Assembly (NCBI RefSeq): GCF_910596095.1 | Contig: NC_056544.1 | Location: 11,083,155 to 11,147,154 of the forward strand | Origin: Thunnus maccoyii | Taxonomy: Eukaryota > Chordata > Actinopteri > Scombriformes > Scombridae | Direction of reading: 5' to 3' | DNA length: 64,000 bases | Shown here: piece by piece, positions 57,726 through 64,000 of the stretch | Numbering within the stretch: the stretch's first letter is position 1 | Layout: every line of letters starts with the position of its first letter | The notes under the pieces: generated by a model | Told to the model about the DNA's origin: nothing | Databases searched by the model: none | Seen by the model: only the letters and a program-made list of their open reading frames with translations | Translations under genes and position numbers: made by a program

Positions 57726-59015
57726 CAAGAAATAATGAAAACCCCTTTAGGGTGCGTTACCTTAAAGCAACACAGTACCATAATGGTAAGGAATGAAAAA
57801 AGAGTTATTGTTAAAAATTTGAATAAAATTTATTACAGTACTCATGGTAAATATTCAATTGTCTCATCATCTTAAACTTCATGCCATTTGAAATTGAAAA
57901 ACATTAAAAATGAATTCTTTTTATAAGTGTTTGTCTGAATGTTACCCTCAGACAACATTGTACCAATATGGAACAGCCTATAGGAATGAATGCGTTAAAG
58001 GGTGTAAATATATTTTAGCAAACTTTACATCAACAATCTATCAAACTAAACTATTGTAACCCTCTTCAAAACAAGAAAGTGAGTCATATGTCAGTGTTTG
58101 TTCATTTGTTTTACATTTAAATGCTTAATTTCAGTTTCCTGGTGTGTGTTTTTCCTGACATATGTTGCCACCATTTGTTGTGTTGCTGCCTTTAAATTCT
58201 ATCTTATACTGGTAATACTGGTCATTGCACTTTCACCCTCACTCTCCTCTTCCTCTTCCTCATCCTCGCTCTCAGGCTCATTCTCACCCTCACTCTCACT
58301 TTCCTCACTAAAATAAACTGGGAGTGCCAATTCTACCTTCTTCTATGAAGAACCCTCGAATGGTGTTTCGTTCATTCTCTAAATGGAAGAAGAATGTGTG
58401 TAAAATATATGCTCGCAGAGAGGACTGACAAAGTGCACTGTTATAGTAGGCAATGCAGTGCAATAACCTGAACTTTATTACAACTAACATTATCAAATTT
58501 ACCTAGGCTAATTTGTAGAGATAAAAAGAAAATTATGATTACTGTTATGCTTTTGAACAGTCTATAAACCTAAATACACAATACCAAAAAATTTCATGGT
58601 GGGAATTCACAATGGTATCTTGCTTTAAGGCAACATTTGGATTTTTAACAATTTTATTATTTTGGATGGATGGATGGATTATTTTATTATCCATTACTCA
58701 ATAATCAAATAAAGATTAAAAATTAAACTTTATTCATCTATTATTGTGAATTCACTTTTTTTCCAGACTGTAAAATGACAGAAGGCCAGTTTTGTGGAGA
58801 GAGATGATGGATCTGAACCATGTGATGAAGGCTGTAAAAAAGGGACTCAACATTGCCTCCAGAGAGTCGTGTCACAAATTAAAACCCTGCTATTGGTTTT
58901 CTAAGGGCCCTGCCTCTTTTTTTTAAGTACTGCATCATAATTGAGGATGTATTGTGTGGGTGTAAAAGGCCAAAAATGCGTATGTTACTTAGACACAGCA
59001 CTGAACCATAAAAGG
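57632..59015. mobile_element. piggyBac-type element, TTAA-flanked, non-autonomous
   Basis: TTAA is present on both sides (57628-57631 and 59016-59019). The left end reads CCCTCTATGGTACGCAT and the right end, in reverse, CCTTTTATGGTTCAGTG, giving an imperfect TTAACCYTYTATGGT inverted repeat. The element is 1384 bp and contains an acidic transposase-like remnant at 58205-58310. The target preference and end sequence are those of piggyBac transposons. Confidence 0.75.
58205..58310 (-). pseudogene. Acidic N-terminal remnant of a piggyBac-type transposase
   Basis: The minus strand has an open stretch rich in Ser and Glu (S-E-E-S-E-S-E-G-E-N-E-P, then ESEDEEEEEESEGES) ending in a stop. A Ser/Asp/Glu-rich head is common at the N terminus of piggyBac-like transposases. 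The rest of the transposase is missing. The repeat nature of the codons could also arise by chance from a CTC-rich stretch. Confidence 0.4.
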
Positions 59016-59019
59016 TTAA

Positions 59020-62000
59020 TAGAGCAGCGTAAGACGAAGATGGAATTTTAATTTTTAATTTCTCATTGACACAATTAAGTCTCAGTGTCATAACGTGGGT
59101 AAATCTTTTCTTATAAATTGCGTAATGGAAGATATTGTATAGTTCTCAGACAATCAAAAAATACTGAAAAATCTCATGAGGGGTCCAGTCTTTTGCATTG
59201 CACTGTCAACATTAATGGTAGTGGGAAAGTGTCTGGCTCCTTTCAGCACTACCTCCAAACAGTCAATGCATTAAACAGCTGGATAATGTAAGAGAATTGT
59301 GAGTGTTTTCATGTTTATAAATGTAAACCCCCATTTACTCATTTATAATAGTGACATATACACATATAAACAATGTTCATGTGCACACAAGACACTAGTA
59401 TTCGGTTTTGGAAGCATATTGGTGTTCACATTCATTGCTGTAACCTGGTTACTAGAACTTATTTTTACATGCAGCTGGTCAGAAATCAGTAGTTTAAGTA
59501 GTAACATAGCCTGAAGAGTATTTTAAAGAGCACAGTGAGAGGATGATCTCAATACATCATTCAAGACACAGTATCAATTGTCATGGAGCACACTGCCACT
59601 TAGTGGGGAATTAATACAACTGCAGCTGAAGACTGCCTATTGATAAATGTAGCAAATGAATGTACAGTATGTGAATGAGCTACAAGATTTCAGAAGTAAA
59701 TGATACTTAAGAAAACCACCAACATGGTAGTACATGGGAGACAAGGTAAGCAACTGTAAAGGATATGTCATGTTAAAAAATTGTATTTTACTTATTTATG
59801 GCTTTTACTGCTTAGATCAGATTATTTGTATTCAATATTTGATGGACCAAGTCTCACTATAGTCTATGCTCCTGAATTGTTAAACTAACAACAATCCTCC
59901 AAGTATGAAAAATGTAAACTAACCCAGAATCTTGCAGAAATGTGCATTTATAATGGCTTGATGATATGAACACAGCTATACTAGTACATGATTTTATAAC
60001 AATATAAAAACAAAAAATAGTCCGTTATTACTGTGGTCCAACAGTATTCAAAATTGCAGACCACACTTAACAAATGTTCAGTAGGGTAAATTTTATATTT
60101 GGAAAAGAATCAAATTGCTGTTTCCTCCTCACTCCACCTACCTGCTGTACTGTTTTACCTGTGCTTATAAAACAGCTACAACAAGCTATCTTCCTCATGA
60201 TAATCCCTGAATAACATGTAGAATCACACCATGAGGTTTCCCTCCAGAGAGGTTTGGCTAATTGGTAACTTGCTCTGAAGGATCTGGTTACTCATATCAC
60301 AGCCGTGTGCTATATCAAGTGGCGAGCGTGAAGAAAGAGCTCTCTGTTACTGTGAGAGTATACAGAGGGGACAGAGCTGCAGCACAGGGGAAGTGGTAAA
60401 TACCGTAGTCCAATACCATACTACAGGGGAGACAAATAAACAATATGGTGCTAAATAACTGCATGTGTGTAACTGAGTGTGTGTAAAGAAAACAGAGAGA
60501 GTGGAAATGCTTTCTTTTGTTACACCCCAGCACCTGATTGGGCTACATCCCATTGGTGGAATTTAAATGTGACAGACAAAGATACTGTACTGCTTCAGTG
60601 GGGTTAAAAAAAATTCAGACACTCATTTATCATGACAATGCATGATGATATCAAAGCCAGAATTGTTCAAATGAATTTTCTCAACTGGAACTGTGATGTG
60701 CAATCCTCTCAGATCATTTATTCAGGCTCAAATCTAATTTAAAAATGAAAGACTGGCTGTGACCAGTGGCTCCTGTGCTGATGTGATAAGAGTGAGTGCA
60801 GCATTCATATCAAAGAAATTCTCCCTCATATTGTATTTATCTAAATTTTTTTAAATCAATATTTCCTGTTGAGCCAAGAGGCAGCTGGTGCATTAATGGG
60901 TAAAATATGGAGGATTTATGTCGTAATGATGTGATGTACAGTGGCTTTCCGTGTGTTCCCATCAGGTACCTCTAATCAAAGGTGAGTGAAAAAACAAAAT
61001 GATGAATACCCAACAGTTAGTCCCCCCCACCCCCCCGTGTCTTCAGCCCAGCAGATGTTTTCCCTTTGACCCGCACAAAAGGCCTCTGTTTTTGTTTCCA
61101 GGCTTGTCCATTCCTCAAAGGTCACAGGTCACTCTGGTCTCAGGGAGAAGCTGTCACTGCAAGTCTAAACATTTGACGGCCATCAGAGCGTGATGAAAAC
61201 GCCGTCCTCCTGCGGGAAGGCTGCACAGACGCCTCATGATTACTTTAAGTAAAGACTTAGTTTCCATATGCTGATGTGGTTGAGAGAACGCAGCTAACAC
61301 CCTGAGATTGAATTACAGTGGTTGCTGGGGATGCCTCGGGGAGAGAGGCTGGCCTAACTTTAGACATTCAAACACATGGTGGGGGGTGATCGTATTTGTT
61401 GAGGGAGGTCCTCTGTACGGACCTTAAAGGTTAACTTAAATAGCTGAAATGTTAACTGAATCAATAGCTGGGGGTGTCGTGTATGGGCCTGCCCAGAAAT
61501 GCCAGTTGGCGGGGTTAAATGACCCACCCTGTAATCTTAACTTTAACAAAAGTCTGACTGCTTAAAGCCAAAAAAAATGAAGGGTCATCCTAAACTTCAC
61601 CTATAGGGCCATTGATAGGCTTTCTGAACAGGAGCACAGGGTATAAAAAGGCAGACTGCATACAATTAGACAAAAGAGAAACTCTTTAATGTAATGTTAT
61701 TCATGTTTTTGATGATGTAAACATTTGCTCCCACAGGAAAAAAACAGAATTACCGAGTTATCTGGATTACTGCTGAGAATCCCCTAAAATCTAGAAAATT
61801 GACTAATGTAAAAATATATGTATACGTTCAAATAAAATACTAATTTGGAGAAAATTTAGAGAAACAAATTATGAAAAATGCATAATCTCAGTAATCAAAC
61901 ATTTGAGTGCAGATAAACATGTAAAATGCTTGATGTATGAAGGTAGAAATCTGAAATTATCCTATGTGTCACTAACTTTCATGCAAACTACAGGCCACAA

Positions 62001-64000
62001 GTACAGGATAGTAGTAAAACCCCAAAACCCTTGTACACAGAAAAATTATCCATGCAACTCAGCGCTCAATACTCCTGATTTGGAGTAAAAAAAAAACAGT
62101 TTACACATTCACCGTATCCCATCAAAGTTATGACAGACCTTTGACAGAACAATAGGTCTCATGTTATGACCCCAGTCAAAAACGCTCAACCTCAATGAAA
62201 TGTTTCAAATTATGGCTATGACTTATAAACTATATTCCCTCTATCCACAACAAACTTTGAGACCTTTCACCCCAATGAAGCGGGCCACAGACAGCCGGCA
62301 GAACAAAGACGGTTGGCCAATGTTAAGCTAAATGGTGCGTCCTGAGTTGCTCTCAATACATCACAGTGTCTGTGACGCTCGAGACACAAACTGTTGGCAG
62401 CTAATTATTTTCAAAAACTAAACATGGTGGTGCACACATATGTGGGTATACCTGCTGTAGTTATTTAGAATTGCTTATCTGTGGGTGGTCCAGGAATACT
62501 CAACAGGTGTGTGTAACCCAGGGAAAACAGAAATAGAAGTGACTAAAACTCACACAACACAAAAAAATGGCAGCAGTAAAAATAAAAGCCAGCAAGGCCA
62601 TATAAGAGTTTAAATTGGTCAATGCAGAAAAGGTTAACAAAAGTGTGAGATGCTAGCAAAAATTTTAACAAATTAGTGATTGTCAACCATTTGCTGCTTG
62701 GTTGCTATAAATTGCTGGTTTGCTGAAGGCTTCAACATTGGGTCAGTTGCCACTTTATTAGGTAAACCTACACAGTCTAATACAACAGCCCTGCAATACA
62801 TTATACCTACAGCACACACAGGTTATAATGTTTGCTTACTCACATTACATAAATGGGATGAACAAAAGCTAGAAACACCTCGCAGTGTAATGTAATACAA
62901 TTAAACAGCACCAAAAATCAATCAATCAATCAATCAATTGTTTGAATAAACTATTCAAACAAAAAAATTACCATTATTCAACTACTTTTATTAGACCACA
63001 TTACTGGTTAGGTAATAATATGGCGACTATTTGGGGGTAAAATATTTGATCATTTAAATCACAAAATTAGTAATTAGTTCCCTTAAATCATTAGTGCTCC
63101 CAAATGATTTAAAACGAGTGCCTTCAATGTAATAGTATCAAATTAAGCAGAAGGAGCTGAGGTTATATGTTGTTGTGGCTACTCGGGGCTATAAAGTTAT
63201 TTTAGTATGAGAGATTCTAATTCCCTCAAATTAATAGCAATAAGCTATCACATTAATTTACTTTGTACTTGTCCCCTCAGCACTCTCTCACACAGTTATG
63301 ATGATATATTGGTTGTTGTTTCAGTGCTTCATATTTACTTTATGCTAGCTAGCTTTGGCTGTGCACTACTCATGGCACTGAGTAATGCATTGCTAAATAA
63401 ACTGGGGTAGTTGTCAGGAGATGGACACAGATGGGTCACTGGGGTTTAATGTAGGTTCATTTTGATTTTCGATCATTTATAGATTTCTAGATATAACCCA
63501 GCTTCTATCAGTCAACTTTGTTTTAACACCCTTTAACATATTTTACATAACAGATTCTGTTTGTTCCAAAATAAAAAATAATTGATTCAAAGGGAATGAT
63601 TGTTATTTGTGCAAATAGTTATATATTTGAGGGAACAAACTACTGATACTACACAGGAGTTATTAATTTGGGAACACAAATTATTAATTTGAGGGTACAA
63701 ATGTTATAAATGGCATTATAAAAGTTTAAAAAAGTCATGCTGGCCAACTGCGGTACTGCAACAACAACAAAAAATGCAGCGCAGAAAACATTTGTCTCAT
63801 AGACTGACATTACAATACTAAAAGTGGCAGGACACCCTGAATGGCACATAGTTAATTATTACTTTCAGTTTTATGATTGGGTCATTTAATATGTTTGGTA
63901 TGAAGATCAGTTGCAACTAGGCTGTTGTGCTCCAGTGTTTCATGTCTGTGTATCTCTATATCTGTCTGGTTGGCATCTTGGCTGACATCTTTTGCAGTCT
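59020..64000. other. No gene recognised; mostly unique AT-rich DNA
   Basis: All ORFs are short and unsupported. The stretch 60990-61560 is less AT-rich, has no repeat character and contains a perfect DR1 nuclear receptor motif, so it may be a regulatory element. A GGAT run lies at 58663-58678, just left of this stretch, and an ATCA run at 62917-62938. Confidence 0.45.
61119..61131 (+). promoter_or_regulatory. Perfect DR1 nuclear-receptor half-site pair
   Basis: AGGTCA, C, AGGTCA: two perfect direct half-sites with one base between, preceded by CAA. This is the class of site bound by PPAR-RXR, HNF4 or COUP-TF. No gene lies near it in the window, so any target is unknown. Confidence 0.4.

Overview
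The window is vertebrate nuclear DNA, almost certainly from a ray-finned (teleost) fish. The reasons are a multi-exon gene with GT-AG introns on the minus strand, long (CA)n and (TG)n microsatellites, L2-type LINE remnants, a piggyBac-type element, solo LTRs and tRNA-derived repeat modules. The species cannot be told from the sequence. Most of the window is intergenic and dominated by repeats.

One gene can be read from end to end. It is plvap (plasmalemma vesicle associated protein), minus strand, 50698 down to 46184, in six coding exons that join in frame to a 730-residue type II membrane protein. Its fourth exon carries a Gly/Ser/Asn-Lys-Pro array with a 29-residue (87 bp) period, which makes the protein far longer than the 442-residue human one. 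A TATA box and a palindromic pair of ETS-type GGAAGT sites lie upstream.

Near the left end (4.5-5.4 kb) a CpG-rich segment holds a probable first coding exon of an unidentified minus-strand gene. It has a full Kozak context, an upstream in-frame stop and a strong donor. A possible second exon lies nearby, but its frame does not join.

Between 16.7 and 32 kb is the most unusual part. A 165-residue intact ORF (23965-24462, minus) with its own 5'-UTR intron is one of several related copies. One is frameshifted by a 44-bp deletion (30.6-31.0 kb), one is truncated and split by an L2 LINE (17.8-21.0 kb), and two more copies of only the 5' flank and intron lie on the plus strand. All four 5' flanks keep an ISRE-like motif, so the family looks like a duplicated, possibly interferon-responsive, fish gene. 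Two head-to-head DNA-transposon-like copies sit between the intact and the broken gene.

The rest by position: 6.5-11.2 kb, dispersed and tandem repeats and two LTRs; 13.6-16.1 kb, a decayed LINE; 21.9-23.3 kb, a repeat with three tRNA-like modules; 32-34.4 kb, a MITE-like element, a possible short transmembrane exon and a LINE 3' end; 36.3-41.2 kb, a long-TIR element, a minisatellite and the second copy of the 6.5-kb repeat; 53.2-54.6 kb, a 1.36-kb foldback element; 54.6-57.7 kb, a tandem duplication scrambled in its second copy; 57.6-59.0 kb, a TTAA-flanked piggyBac-type element. From 59 to 64 kb I see no gene.
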